Below are positions 1 to 8,672 of a stretch of 64,000 bases of DNA, one piece after another. The notes beneath the pieces were generated by a model, which did not search any database, was not told the origin of the DNA, and saw only the letters and a program-made list of their open reading frames with translations. The stretch's first letter is position 1. Every line of letters starts with the position of its first letter. Made by a program: the position numbers and the translations under genes. The DNA is from VAZQ01 sp963841705 (lineage in GTDB: Bacteria > Pseudomonadota > Alphaproteobacteria > Rhizobiales > Xanthobacteraceae). The DNA is taken from the NCBI GenBank assembly GCA_963841705.1, contig CAWJDY010000037.1:1-64000 (forward strand), in the 5' to 3' direction.

Positions 1-53
1 AGACGACCAATTCCATGAAACGGGCAGCCATGGAACCGGAGACTCGTTCGTGG

Positions 54-86
54 ATTCCTCGTTATGTGTTTGATCGAACGAGGAAT
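54..86 (+). promoter_or_regulatory. Inverted repeat just upstream of the IS630 transposase
   Basis: Arms at 54-63 and 77-86 are a perfect 10-bp inverted repeat around a 13-nt loop. The repeat ends six bases before the preferred ATG at 93. It could be a transcript hairpin limiting transposase translation, or part of the element's left end; the sequence does not decide between these. Confidence 0.4.
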
Positions 87-92
87 GGCATC

Positions 93-1235
93 ATGGCAAG
101 ATGGCGGCAGGCGATCGAGTTGGCGATGACCGAGGATGAGATTGGAAAGTTGACAACCATTGCGCGCTCGCGAAGCGAGGCGGCGCGCCGGGTAAAGCGG
201 GCGCAAATACTGCTTGGTTATCGTGATAATCCCTCATTCTTTGGGGTGGGACAAAGACTTGGCGTTCATCATCAGACGGTCCAACGCTGCGTCGAGCGGG
301 CGGTAGCCTATGGCCCGCTGGCAGCGCTCGACGACCGGCCCCGACCGGGCAAGGAGCCGACGATTACGCCGGAGGCCAAGGCCTGGTTGGTGTCTCTGGC
401 GTGTGAGAAGGCAAAGGAGCACGGCTATCCGCACGAGTTGTGGACGACGCGGCTGCTGGCACGCCATGCACGCGAGAATGCATCCGCCGCAGGTCACGAA
501 TGTCTCGCCCACCTGGTCCAGGGCACAGTGTGCAAGATTCTCGGCCATGAGGAAGTCAAGCCGCATAAGGTGCGGTACTATCTGGAACGTCGCGACGCCG
601 AATTCGAGCAGAAGATGGCGGAGGTTCTGTGCGTTTATCGCGAGGTCCAGGTCCTGAAAAAGGCCGCCAAATCTAAGAAGTCGTGCAAGCCGGTGGCGAT
701 CGTCTCCTATGACGAAAAACCGGGTATCCAGGCCATCGCAAACACGGCGCCAGATTTGCCGCCCGCGCCCGGCATTCACCCGACCTTCGCGCGTGATCAT
801 GAGTATAAGCGCCACGGCACGCTCAGCCTCTTGGCCGGGATTGATCTGCTCACCGGTAAGGTCCATGCCCTCGTCAGGGACCGCCATCGCAGCCGAGAGT
901 TCATCGAGTTCCTCAAGCTTCTTGATGGCGACTATCCGTCCAGCACCGCGATCAAGCTGATCCTCGACAATCATTCCGCGCACATCTCCAAAGAGACGAA
1001 AGCTTGGCTCGCTACTCGCCCGACCGGCCGCTTCGAGTTTACCTTCACGCCCAAGCATGGCTCCTGGCTCAACCTCATCGAGGGCTTCTTCTCCAAGTTT
1101 GCCCGCTCGGTCCTGCGCCACATAAGGGTAGCTTCGAAACAAGAGCTCCAGGAGCGCATCATGGCTGGTGTCGAGGATGTCAATCGCTACCCCGTCATCC
1201 ACACATGGTCCTACAAGCTCGCTGAGGCGGCCTAA
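93..1235 (+). CDS. IS630-family transposase
   Basis: This is a DDE transposase of the IS630/Tc1-mariner group, 380 residues from the ATG at 93. An open in-frame extension reaches the ATG at 15 but is poorly conserved in character. The N-terminal half is a helix-turn-helix region (GVHHQTVQRCVERA). The catalytic triad is readable: Asp207 in VSYDEKPG, Asp292 in ILDNHSAH and Glu330 in WLNLIEGFFSK, a 37-residue spacing between the last two. Length and motifs fit an intact, probably active enzyme. The right end of the element lies shortly after the stop, because the next open frame begins abruptly inside a TPR protein. I could not find matching terminal inverted repeats, so the left end may lie outside the window. 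Confidence 0.9.
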   Translation: MARWRQAIELAMTEDEIGKLTTIARSRSEAARRVKRAQILLGYRDNPSFFGVGQRLGVHHQTVQRCVERAVAYGPLAALDDRPRPGKEPTITPEAKAWLVSLACEKAKEHGYPHELWTTRLLARHARENASAAGHECLAHLVQGTVCKILGHEEVKPHKVRYYLERRDAEFEQKMAEVLCVYREVQVLKKAAKSKKSCKPVAIVSYDEKPGIQAIANTAPDLPPAPGIHPTFARDHEYKRHGTLSLLAGIDLLTGKVHALVRDRHRSREFIEFLKLLDGDYPSSTAIKLILDNHSAHISKETKAWLATRPTGRFEFTFTPKHGSWLNLIEGFFSKFARSVLRHIRVASKQELQERIMAGVEDVNRYPVIHTWSYKLAEAA

Positions 1236-1265
1236 TATGATTCGAACCAAGGAAACGCTGACCTA

Positions 1266-2195
1266 GTGGCTGCGTCAGAGCAGCATCTGGGAGATCAAAC
1301 TAGCGCACGCGCCCACATAGAACGCATGCTTGCGAATTTCTCTGCGCCTGAGCACCGATCTCATTCCTACGCCGTTCGGTTCATATTCGATCAACATGCG
1401 TTGCCCCGTTTGATCCTTGCGCGGACTCTTTGGCTACAGGGATTTCCCAATCAGGCAATGCGCACCGCCGAAGACGCTGTTCAGGATGCTTTAGAAGCCA
1501 ATCACGCGATCTCGACATACAACGTTTTGGCCCACGCGGCCTGCCCGATTGCCCTGTGGATGGGCGACTTCGCACTAGCGGACCGTCACGTGAAAATTCT
1601 GCTCGACCATGTGACAAGACATCCGCTGCCGCTCTGGCGTGAGTTCGCCCGTATGTTTGAGGCACTGCTTGCGGTTAGTCGCGGTGACGTTGTTAGTGGC
1701 TTGCGTCGGTTGCGCGCCGGTTTTGACGAATTGGGCGAGTCGCTGCCGGCTTTCGACCACCTTAAGTTCCAGAGCGACATTGCAGAAACCTTGGGCCGCG
1801 CTGGCCAAATTGCCGATGGATTGACCGTGGCCGAGCAGGCCATCGAGCGATGCGAGCAGACCAACGAACGCTGGCTGTTCGCTGAACTGCTTCGCCTCAA
1901 AGGTGAGCTGATGTTGCGTAAAGAGTCCGCCGCAGCGAAGGCCGAAGATAGCTTCCGGGAAGCGCTCGATTGGGCGCGCCGGCAGGGCGCCCTCTCATGG
2001 GAGCTGCGAGCCGCGACGAGCCTCGCCCGCATGCTGCGCGATCAGCGCCGTTGCGCTGAAGCGATTGCCGTCATCAACCCAGTTTACAGCCGCTTCACAG
2101 AGGGGTTCGGCACGACCGATCTTGCTAGCGCGAAAGCTCTGATTGATGATCTGCATCGAGTTTCTCGCGACGAAACGAGCGACCGGCCTCGGTGA
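1266..2195 (+). pseudogene. C-terminal TPR fragment of a large ATPase/regulator, cut by the IS
   Basis: The 309 residues are almost entirely helical TPR-like repeats (for example AEDSFREALDWARRQG followed by AAAKAEDSF-type pairs). The end resembles the C-terminal part of large AAA-ATPase/adenylate-cyclase-like regulators common in Bradyrhizobium. The frame is open from directly after the transposase stop at 1235, in the same frame, without a convincing ribosome site before the GTG at 1266. This indicates that the N-terminal sensor and ATPase parts were lost when the IS630 element inserted. The remaining fragment is unlikely to work alone. The parent family is inferred from the repeat pattern only. 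Confidence 0.6.
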
Positions 2196-2528
2196 GGCGC
2201 ACATCCCGCCGCATCATCTAAAAAAACAACACCTTACACGATCTCATTCCTATGCCTGTTGTAACCCGTGCACGTCGCTTGCTGCACCGCAGGAGTCCGT
2301 TTCTGGCACGAAGCCGCGGTGTGCCGCGGTGCAACAAGTGGTCGGGTATTGGAAATGCTGCGGACCCTCGGGGCCCATTGGCCGGACCGCCGCCCTTGAC
2401 CCACGCCGGATAAAGTCTCCGCAGGCTGTAAGTTCTCAGGCAGCCGGTTTTAATGTAGGCTGGGACCTGTTTTCGGCGTGTAATTCGTCTCTTGCGAGTC
2501 ATCGGCTGGTAATCCGTCGGAGAACACC
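2196..2528. other. Intergenic stretch without a recognisable gene
   Basis: These 333 bp separate the TPR fragment from the VOC gene. Both strands carry only short, unconserved frames. I see no tRNA, riboswitch or strong terminator. A modest promoter for the VOC gene may lie near its 3' end. Confidence 0.5.
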
Positions 2529-2791
2529 ATGGGCAAGCTCAGACATATCGCCATTCAGGTTCCCGATCTCGAAAAGGCCGCGGCCTTCTACGAAGGCGTC
2601 TTCGGTCTCAAACGCCTAAAAAAGGTGGACGCGCCCATCGGAAATGCCATCTCGCTCTCAGACGGTGTGATGAACCTCACGCTGCTGCATTTCCCCGAGG
2701 GAACCATGGGCGGCAAGGGTGGCCCGGACTGGGCGGGGTTGCATCACTTCGGATTCGTGGTCGAAAACGAGACCGTAACCGAGCAGGCAAT
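2529..2791 (+). pseudogene. VOC-family (glyoxalase fold) protein, 3' truncated
   Basis: The first 87 codons read as a normal vicinal-oxygen-chelate domain: MGKLRHIAIQVPDLEKAAAF, then YEGVFGLKR, and a second strand pair ending GLHHFGFVVEN. His6 and His75 sit where VOC proteins bind metal. After about codon 87 the similarity ends, and the following bases in a different frame encode an Argonaute fragment. The annotated frame runs on to 2924 but with unrelated arginine-rich residues. A normal member is about 130-150 residues, so the second half of the fold is lost. Probably nonfunctional. Confidence 0.7.
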
Positions 2792-3046
2792 CAGCCGCCC
2801 TCCGAACTGTTCCTGCACGCAAAATCATCCTTCACCGACGAGGAATGGAGAGGTTTCAAGAGCGGTGCGTCGCCGGAGACCAACATCGTTGGTGTGCAGA
2901 TTGCGGACGCACGGGACAACATGAAACTGTTCCGGCCGCGCAACTATCCGATCCTGCGCGGCTCGGCATTGCTGCTCAACGATGATCAATCCTTTCTCTG
3001 GACGGCGGGCTATGTGCCGCGGCTCGACACCTATCTCGGGCCGGAC
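2792..3046 (+). pseudogene. Prokaryotic Argonaute PIWI-domain fragment
   Basis: In the frame beginning at 2792, 85 codons give the end of a PIWI domain. The readable blocks in order are ELFLHAKSSF, TDEEWRGF, ETNIVGVQI, MKLFRP, YPILRGSALLL and FLWTAGYVPRLDTYLGPD. These blocks recur in the C-terminal part of long prokaryotic Argonautes related to Rhodobacter sphaeroides Ago. The position after ELFLH has Ala-Lys rather than the Asp of cleaving enzymes, as expected for the catalytically inactive long-B group. MID, PAZ and the rest of PIWI are missing, and similarity ends after YLGPD. It is a relic fused out of frame to the VOC gene. Family recognition is from memory of motifs, not a search. Confidence 0.7.
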
Positions 3047-3130
3047 ATCGCAGCCTGTCCTTGGCGGACTTCATCACCAATATTGCAGAATTTAGGTTTT
3101 CGTACACACAGTGACTTCTTGCAAAATCGG

Positions 3131-4297
3131 TCAGCGCGCCAGAGTTCTTGCCAAATAGAAAAGGCTAAATGGGGCAAACGTGTTTTTTGCACGGTTCGAA
3201 ACAATTCGATATGCCGGTATCGGCGGAGCAGCGGCAATTTCCATCTCAGGATCCTGCGGGGAGCGGAATCCTTTGGCCCTGCCGGTGGCCGTGTCTCCGA
3301 AAGCACGGTAACGATTGGGCTCGAAATACACAAAAAACTTCGCCTGGCTCGGCGTCCACCACCTCGCCAGCTTGGCCTGGAATTTGTTGAGACGGATGCA
3401 TCCCAGGCTAACCGGAGCCCCAAACGTACCGCCGGAGTCGAGACCACCGGCAATCTCATGGATGCCGTTCCCAGACAAACCCGAATAGCCAGCCACGGGC
3501 ACGAAATGCATGAAGTTCGGCATCTCGATCGGACGGCCCCCGTTGGCGAAGGGAACGATCCGAGCGTATCCGCCGCCCATTCGCATGTCGCGACGGGCGT
3601 CGGCGGGACTGTATCTGCGATCCGAACTCCAGTTCCGCGAGTTAATAACGTTGATCGGCGCATAATAGCGGTAAAGCGGTGGCGGTGCGTTGCGTAACGA
3701 GGAGGTCACGAAACGGTAGACGAGTTTCGGCTGCCCATCGACAACTTCGCAGAAGCTCAGTGTCTGTCCCACGCAGTATCCATGGACGACGGAAGGCTTG
3801 ACCACGGGATCAGTCTTGTAGCGTTGGACCTGTTGGAGATAATTCTGCAGATCCTCAAGCTCCAGCGCGAGGCCCGCAGAGTCGCTCGGCCCTTCTTCTG
3901 ATGCGACGAGCGCTTCGACGCTTTCCTTCGCCAAAGAGGCAACATCAGTCTTGCGCGCCGCCGCAATCGCCCGTAGCCGTGGGAACTCGCTCAGTTCGCC
4001 CACCGACGTGAAGTATTCCTGCACTCCGCGGCAGTTGCCGTTTTCATCCGTCGAATTCAGATCGGCGACGATGTACCGCTGACGCAGATTCTCTGCGAGC
4101 TTGGCGTTCTCGTTGAGCAGAGCGGAAAGCGCGAACGATTTCCCGGTTTTCGGATCCTTCAGCGCTTCAAATGGAATCCGACAACTCGCGTTCATATCCG
4201 GATCTTTTCCTGCCGCAAAGGTCGCCGTGCTCTCTGCGCTAACGGGAGACGTGACAATAACGAGCGCTATGGTCCAAAAAAACAATGAAGCGCGCAT
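3131..4297 (-). CDS. Secreted L,D-transpeptidase (YkuD fold)
   Basis: The protein is exported to the periplasm and probably cross-links peptidoglycan or attaches proteins to it. A signal peptide (MRASLFFWTIALVIVTSPVS, then AES) supports the start at 4297 over the upstream in-frame ATG at 4330. The catalytic YkuD core lies around residues 270-325: GNGIHEIAGG supplies the His, and SLGCIRL holds the nucleophilic Cys. The preceding 200 residues have no domain I recognise. Length is about 388 residues, long for the family because of this N-terminal region. It is transcribed alone and divergent from the decayed binding-protein region. Confidence 0.85.
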   Translation of the reverse strand: MRASLFFWTIALVIVTSPVSAESTATFAAGKDPDMNASCRIPFEALKDPKTGKSFALSALLNENAKLAENLRQRYIVADLNSTDENGNCRGVQEYFTSVGELSEFPRLRAIAAARKTDVASLAKESVEALVASEEGPSDSAGLALELEDLQNYLQQVQRYKTDPVVKPSVVHGYCVGQTLSFCEVVDGQPKLVYRFVTSSLRNAPPPLYRYYAPINVINSRNWSSDRRYSPADARRDMRMGGGYARIVPFANGGRPIEMPNFMHFVPVAGYSGLSGNGIHEIAGGLDSGGTFGAPVSLGCIRLNKFQAKLARWWTPSQAKFFVYFEPNRYRAFGDTATGRAKGFRSPQDPEMEIAAAPPIPAYRIVSNRAKNTFAPFSLFYLARTLAR

Positions 4298-4635
4298 ACT
4301 CCCCCCAAGCACGCACTCGCTCATCACCAAAGCTTGTCAGGTACGGCGTCGCGAGCGTTAAGCCCACTGTGCCGAAGCAGCTTTGGAACGCGGCTGTTAA
4401 AGTCCGCCAGCGACCATTTGCATTAGCCAACAGTTCCAGCGCAATCAATCCGACGGGGCGCGGGCGTGCACGGAAGCCTGTGGAGAACACTGTCCTCCTG
4501 TCGGATCTCGTTCAGACGTTGCGTGTTTGTCACACCGGGCGCGGGTTAAGCCCTCATGGAACCGAACGGAAGATGTCGATGTCAAAGTCTGCCAAGAGCC
4601 ATCATCCCAATCAGCGCGCGCTGAGGCGAACGGCC
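4298..4635. other. Intergenic stretch upstream of the L,D-transpeptidase
   Basis: These 338 bp should hold the minus-strand promoter of the L,D-transpeptidase. The plus strand is open through it but the translation resembles nothing until the binding-protein remnant starts at 4636. No structured RNA or repeat was seen. Confidence 0.4.
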
Positions 4636-5001
4636 AACCTCGATGCCGTGGCCGCTGCGATCGCGCGGGCGGATGTCGGGGCATTGTGCGTCGGCGATGG
4701 GCCGACGCTCATGTCCGGCCGCGCCGAGATCACGGCGATGGTGGCGCGGCTGCGATTGCCGGCCATGTAGGGATTCCCCGAGTTTGCGGACGCAGGCCGC
4801 CTGATGTCCTATGGATACGGTCTTCCTGATGCGTATCGGCAATCGGCCAGGCTCGTAGTCAGGATTCTCGACCGTCCGGGCGATCTGCCGTTCGAGCGGC
4901 CGGCCCGCTAGGAGTTCATCGTCAATCTCAAGGCAGCCAAGGCGATCGGGCTCACGCTCTCGGATTCGTTCGTGCTGCTCGCCGACGAGGTGATCGAGTA
5001 A
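4636..5001 (+). pseudogene. ABC_sub_bind binding-protein remnant with two amber stops
   Basis: One frame reads as the C-terminal third of an ABC_sub_bind periplasmic protein: GALCVGDGPTLMSGR, GRLMSYGYGLPDAYRQSARL, then EFIVNLKAAKAIGLTLSDSF and the family ending ADEVIE. TAG codons interrupt it at 4768-4770 and 4909-4911. In the intact paralogues Tyr-like positions fall there. The frame is otherwise preserved to the TAA at 4999-5001. The N-terminal two thirds and signal peptide are missing. It is the first member of a tandem family continued by the two intact genes downstream. Confidence 0.8.
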
Positions 5002-5038
5002 GCTTGCTTAGTTTGCTGCACCCGCCCAGGTCTGGAAT

Positions 5039-5149
5039 TGGCACTTGGCGTCTTTCACTGCGGTACACAAAATTTCGACGCGATTGGAGGTACTGCGGAC
5101 ATAGACTGGCCCCCGGCCCCGATCGCCTCCGAGGCCTTATCACCCATCT
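5039..5149. repeat. Intergenic repeat, copy 1
   Basis: This 111-bp block recurs at 7263-7373 with roughly 88% identity. Each copy follows the end of an ABC_sub_bind gene. Its minus-strand translation contains GQSMSAVPPIA, which resembles a short repeat-derived pseudo-protein widespread between genes in rhizobia. It is probably a dispersed repeat copied along with the gene, not a coding region. Confidence 0.7.
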
Positions 5150-5273
5150 CGGAAGTGCGCGGCTTAGGATTGCTGCTGCGCAAAATAACTCTTGAACTCC
5201 ATTTCGCTGGCCGAAAATTCGTGTTGTAATCCCGCATAGCAAGTCAGCACAGTCCGTAGCCTTGGGGAGGCAA

Positions 5274-6251
5274 ATGCGACGACGCGACTTCATTAAAGGA
5301 ATTGCTGGATCGGCGACTGCTTGGCCGCTTATGGCGCGCGCGCAATCAGTTCCTCCGATGATTGGCTATCTGGCGCAATATAAGCCAGAGCAAATCGCTG
5401 GGCCGCTCGTCGCTGCCTTGCACAACGGCCTCGGCGAAGCCGGCCTCGGCGAAGGCAAGGACTACACGAGCGAATTCCGCTCGGCAGGCGGTGACGCCAA
5501 TCTCCTGCCCGGACTGGCGGCTGAACTGGTGCAGCACAGGGTGGCGGTCATCATGGTCGACACGCTGGCGGCCGTGCGCGCAGCCACGGCGGTGACGACG
5601 ACGGTCCCAATCGTCTTTGCCATGGGCGCCGATCCGGTGAAAGCCGGACTTGTCGAGAGCCTTAATCGTCCCGGCGGCAACGTCACCGGCATCAGCACGA
5701 TGAACCTCGACATCGGGTCGAAATGGGTCGGACTGATGCACGAATTGCTGCCGGCAGCCAAGCGTATCGCCATTCTCGTCAACATCGAGAATGCGGACGC
5801 TGCGCGGTTGGTTATCACGGGCACGCAAGAAGGGGCGTTCTCGATGGGGCTGCAAACAGAAATCGTATTCGCCAGCAAAGAGGGCGAGATCGAGCCCGCT
5901 TTCGCCGGTCTTGGCGCCCGGACGCAAGCGCTCATCGTTCAACCGGACCCGATGTTCCAGAATATCAAGGAAGTGGCGGCGCTCGCGGTTCGCGAGAAAC
6001 TGCCTGCGCTCGCTGCGGCCCAGGAATTTGCGAAAGTCGGCGGGCTGATGACCTACGGTTCGAGCTTCGTGGAGGCGCATCGTCTCGCGGGCGCTTACGT
6101 CGGCCGCATTCTCAAAGGCGAGAAGCCCGGCGATCTGCCTGTGCAACGGGCCACCAAGTTCGACTTCATCATCAACCTGAAAACCGCCAAAGCGATCGGC
6201 CTCGACATCCCACCAATGCTGCTCGCGCGCGCCGACGAGGTGATCGAATGA
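5274..6251 (+). CDS. ABC transporter substrate-binding protein (ABC_sub_bind), Tat-type
   Basis: The product is a periplasmic solute receptor of the ABC_sub_bind (PF04392-like) family; the ligand cannot be read from sequence. The start at 5274 is set by a strong GGGGAGG site at 5264-5270 and yields a twin-arginine signal (MRRRDFIKGIAGSATAWPLM, cleavage near ARAQ). Family blocks include GLGEAGLGEGKDYTSEFRSA, ADPVKAGLVESLNRPGGNVT, a GGLMTYGSS segment and the terminal INLKTAKAIGLDIPPMLL plus ADEVIE. The length of 325 residues is normal. Its stop overlaps the ATG of the next paralogue by four bases (ATGA), so both are translated from one message. No permease or ATPase gene is nearby. Confidence 0.85.
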   Translation: MRRRDFIKGIAGSATAWPLMARAQSVPPMIGYLAQYKPEQIAGPLVAALHNGLGEAGLGEGKDYTSEFRSAGGDANLLPGLAAELVQHRVAVIMVDTLAAVRAATAVTTTVPIVFAMGADPVKAGLVESLNRPGGNVTGISTMNLDIGSKWVGLMHELLPAAKRIAILVNIENADAARLVITGTQEGAFSMGLQTEIVFASKEGEIEPAFAGLGARTQALIVQPDPMFQNIKEVAALAVREKLPALAAAQEFAKVGGLMTYGSSFVEAHRLAGAYVGRILKGEKPGDLPVQRATKFDFIINLKTAKAIGLDIPPMLLARADEVIE

Positions 6252-7228
6252 GGCGCCGTGGGTTCATTGCCCTACTTGGCGGTGCGGCTGTGCCGTGGCC
6301 GCTTGCGGCGCACGCGCAGCAGTCGACGATGCCCGTGATCGGGTTGCTCGGTAGCGCGACCGCCAGTGATTGGACGCCGTACGTAAATGCTTTCCACCAA
6401 GGCCTGCGTGACGCCGGCTATGTGGAGGGTAGCAACGTGGCAATCGAAGCCCGTTGGGCCAACGGCCAATACGAGCGACTGCCGGCGATGGCGGCTGAAC
6501 TCATCCAGCGGAAGGTGACTGTGATTGCTGCCTTCTCCACGCCTGCGGCACGTGCGGCAAAGGTGGCGACGACAACGATCCCTATTGTCTTCACAACGAA
6601 CCGCGATCCAGTGCAGATCGGTCTCGTCGCCAGCCTAAGCCGCCCGGGTGGCAATATGACCGGCTCGACCAACTTGGGCGTAGAGATCGAGCCCAAGCTC
6701 GTGGAACTAATGCACGACGCGGTCCCGAGTGCCAAGATCATCGCTGTGCTCGTCAACCCGACCAATTTCAATACCGAAACCATTTCGAGAAGTCTGCAAC
6801 CAGCCGCCCGCACGTTCGGACTGCAACTTCATGTCTTGAATGCCAGCGGCGAAAGCGATTTCGATACGGTCTTTGCGACGTTGCGCCAACTGAGGGCAGA
6901 CGGGCTGATAATCGTCGACGATGCATTCTTCAATGCTCATAGCAGAGAGCTTGCTGTTCTGACGATCCGCCACGCTATACCTGCGATTTTCCAGAATCGT
7001 GAATTTACAGTTGCTGGCGGCCTAATGAGCTACACAGGCAGCGTTCCCGACTCCTACCGTCAGGCTGGCGTCTACACCGGACGGATTCTCAAGGGCGAAA
7101 AGCCCGCTGATTTGCCGGTCGTGCAGGGAACGAGATTTGAACTCGTGATCAACCTCAAGACCGCCAAGGTGCTGGGCCTCAACGTGCCCATCGGCCTATT
7201 GAACGCTGCCGACGAGGTGATCGAATAG
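6248..7228 (+). CDS. ABC transporter substrate-binding protein (ABC_sub_bind), second paralogue
   Basis: A 326-residue paralogue of the gene before it and translationally coupled to it. The signal is again twin-arginine type (MRRRGFIALLGGAAVPWPLA, cleavage near AHAQ). Shared blocks are GLRDAGYVEGSNVAIEARWA, NGQYERLPAMAAELI, NRDPVQIGLVASLSRPGGNM and GGLMSYTGSVPDSYRQAGVY, with the ADEVIE end. The two proteins differ through most of the ligand lobes, suggesting divergence in ligand after duplication. The stop is TAG and is followed at once by copy 2 of the intergenic repeat. The transported compound is unknown. Confidence 0.85.
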   Translation: MRRRGFIALLGGAAVPWPLAAHAQQSTMPVIGLLGSATASDWTPYVNAFHQGLRDAGYVEGSNVAIEARWANGQYERLPAMAAELIQRKVTVIAAFSTPAARAAKVATTTIPIVFTTNRDPVQIGLVASLSRPGGNMTGSTNLGVEIEPKLVELMHDAVPSAKIIAVLVNPTNFNTETISRSLQPAARTFGLQLHVLNASGESDFDTVFATLRQLRADGLIIVDDAFFNAHSRELAVLTIRHAIPAIFQNREFTVAGGLMSYTGSVPDSYRQAGVYTGRILKGEKPADLPVVQGTRFELVINLKTAKVLGLNVPIGLLNAADEVIE

Positions 7229-7262
7229 CCTGTAAATTGCTGCACCGCCGTTCGTCCGCTTA

Positions 7263-7373
7263 TGGCACTTGGCGTCTTTCACTGCGGTGCACAAAATTTC
7301 GACGCGAATTGGAGGCACTTTGGACATAGACTGGCCCCCGGCCCCAATCGCCCCCGATGCTTATGACCCATCT
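7263..7373. repeat. Intergenic repeat, copy 2
   Basis: Second copy of the 111-bp block at 5039-5149, again placed about 35-40 bp after the stop of an ABC_sub_bind gene. This shows that the duplication unit contained the gene plus its 3' flank. The remainder up to about 7600 has no convincing gene. Confidence 0.7.
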
Positions 7374-7601
7374 TAGACATCGGCCGTGAAGATTTGCTGT
7401 GATGCACAAGCAACGCTGCCCTGCCTGCAAATCCCTGTAAAGGGGGGCGGGGCAACATCCAAAACCTGCAAAAAAGCGAGTACCAGCAAGGACATAAGCC
7501 GAAATGGGAGGATCAGGAACAGGGAAAAACAGGAAATAACAGGGAAATAACAGGGAAATGACCAGTGGGGTGCACCTGCGATTCATGACGCAACATCGCG
7601 A

Positions 7602-7789
7602 TCACCACTCCCAGCGAAAGATAAAGATGATGTAGTCGTCGTTCTCATCGGCGCGTCCCAGCTCGGCCATCCGGCGAAATCCCGCACGTCCTCGAGAGTT
7701 TCGCCTGCGTCCCGCCACAGGTAATGGGTGTGCGTTTCATTGCGCCGTTCTTCCTGCGCTCTCAAGCGCTTACGCCAGGCTGGCTCCAT
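7602..7789 (-). pseudogene. Small acidic/Trp-rich ORF with a frameshift, next to DUF5681
   Basis: The ATG at 7789 lies four bases after the stop of the DUF5681 gene. The first 40 residues (EPAWRKRLRAQEERRNETHT, then HYLWRDAGETLEDVRDF) resemble a small conserved protein that often follows DUF5681 genes in Bradyrhizobium. The expected end DENDDYIIFIFRWEW with a stop at 7602 lies in another frame, and 188 bp is not a multiple of three. This indicates loss of one base between 7640 and 7680. The unshifted frame would continue to 7583. Confidence 0.45.
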
Positions 7790-7793
7790 CGGT

Positions 7794-8273
7794 TCAGCCT
7801 TTGCGCTCACTGTCGATGGAGCCCGCATCACTGTTGATGGGCGCGCCGTTTCTCACCTCTCCCATCCGCTTGAGGTCGGTGCGTTCCAGCAAAGCGAGCC
7901 GGTCCTCGAACTCATTCGCCTCAAGGGCTTTGACGTAAAGCGACATCACCTTGGTGAGCTTGGCAGCCTCGTCCGCCGTGACGTCGCCGGCGAGCGCAGC
8001 GGATGCGATGCCGGCGATGGCAGCGACGGCGTCGGCGGCCTTTGCAAGCGGCGGCATCTCGCAAAACAGGGGCTCGTTCCTGTGCGTGGGCAGGAGTGGC
8101 TCCAGGCACAGCCGAAGGGCCGCGATGTTGCCGGCCATGGCCATCCCGACGGCCTTGTTGAAGAGTGCCTCCGCGCTTTGCTCGAGCATTTCCTGCAGTC
8201 GAATGGATGCCTGGTTTCGCGATCCTCCCGGTCGGCCCGCCGGGTTGCCGCTTTGGCCTTTTTGGAACTGCAT
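7794..8273 (-). CDS. DUF5681 domain protein
   Basis: The start at 8273 gives a 159-residue protein beginning MQFQKGQSGNPAGRPGGSRN, the signature of the DUF5681 family. Such proteins occur in prophage and mobile regions and may be related to small-terminase or DNA-packaging genes, but no biochemical role is established here. The rest is helical and Ala-rich, with a charged end (EFEDRLALLERTDLKRMGEV). An in-frame upstream extension to 8366 crosses a terminator hairpin and is unlikely to be translated. It appears to form a two-gene unit with the broken small gene after it. Confidence 0.75.
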   Translation of the reverse strand: MQFQKGQSGNPAGRPGGSRNQASIRLQEMLEQSAEALFNKAVGMAMAGNIAALRLCLEPLLPTHRNEPLFCEMPPLAKAADAVAAIAGIASAALAGDVTADEAAKLTKVMSLYVKALEANEFEDRLALLERTDLKRMGEVRNGAPINSDAGSIDSERKG

Positions 8274-8326
8274 GCATTGTCCTCCTTTTGCGAAGCGGGC
8301 GACAGCAGACGGACGATTGGCCAAAC

Positions 8327-8360
8327 AAAAAGCCCGGCGCGGGAGTCCGGGCCGGGCTTC
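8327..8360 (-). terminator. Rho-independent terminator, minus strand
   Basis: On the minus strand AAGCCCGGC pairs with GCCGGGCTT across a GC-rich loop and is followed by TTTTTGTTT. It would stop transcription coming from the right before the DUF5681 gene. Confidence 0.6.
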
Positions 8361-8415
8361 TCTCACATCTTCCTGAGATTAGCAACTCATAGCAGATCTT
8401 TGTTACAATGTCAAG

Positions 8416-8451
8416 ATATCAAGCAAAATATCAAGCAAAATATCAAGCAAA
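8416..8451. repeat. 12-bp tandem repeat, three exact copies
   Basis: ATATCAAGCAAA occurs three times head to tail, with a degenerate partial copy on each side. The copies are adjacent with no spacers, so this is not a CRISPR array. It sits just upstream of a binding-protein fragment and is AT-rich compared with the surroundings. Confidence 0.85.
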
Positions 8452-8486
8452 ATTTTATCGAGCAAAATCTGTGCCGGAAGCACACG

Positions 8487-8672
8487 AGTTGCTGGACCGA
8501 CGGCCACAATGTGCGGATCGATTATCGCTTTGCCGCAGCCAATCCCGAAAACTATCCCAAATATGCAGCGGAACTGGTCGCGCTGGCGCCAGACGTCATT
8601 CTGGCCCCTGGTGGTTCTCTGGCGCCAATGCTCCAGGCGACCCGCACGGTGGCCGGCGGAAGCCGACATTAG
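8487..8672 (+). pseudogene. ABC_sub_bind binding-protein fragment
   Basis: About 60 codons read CWTDGHNVRIDYRFAAANPE, then NYPKYAAELVALAPDVILAP and GGSLAPMLQATRTV. This is the segment after the first beta-alpha units of ABC_sub_bind proteins. The signal peptide, the rest of lobe 1 and all of lobe 2 are missing. It belongs to a different subtype from the 5-7 kb genes, so it is an independent relic. The 157 bp after it, up to the next gene, carry nothing I recognise. Confidence 0.7.

Noticed and set aside
234..1250. 338-codon minus-strand ORF opposite the transposase
   Set aside because: It is the antisense shadow of a gene with a full DDE triad, and its translation has no domain-like pattern.
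8416..8451. Possible CRISPR array
   Set aside because: The 12-bp units are directly adjacent without spacers and no cas gene is near.
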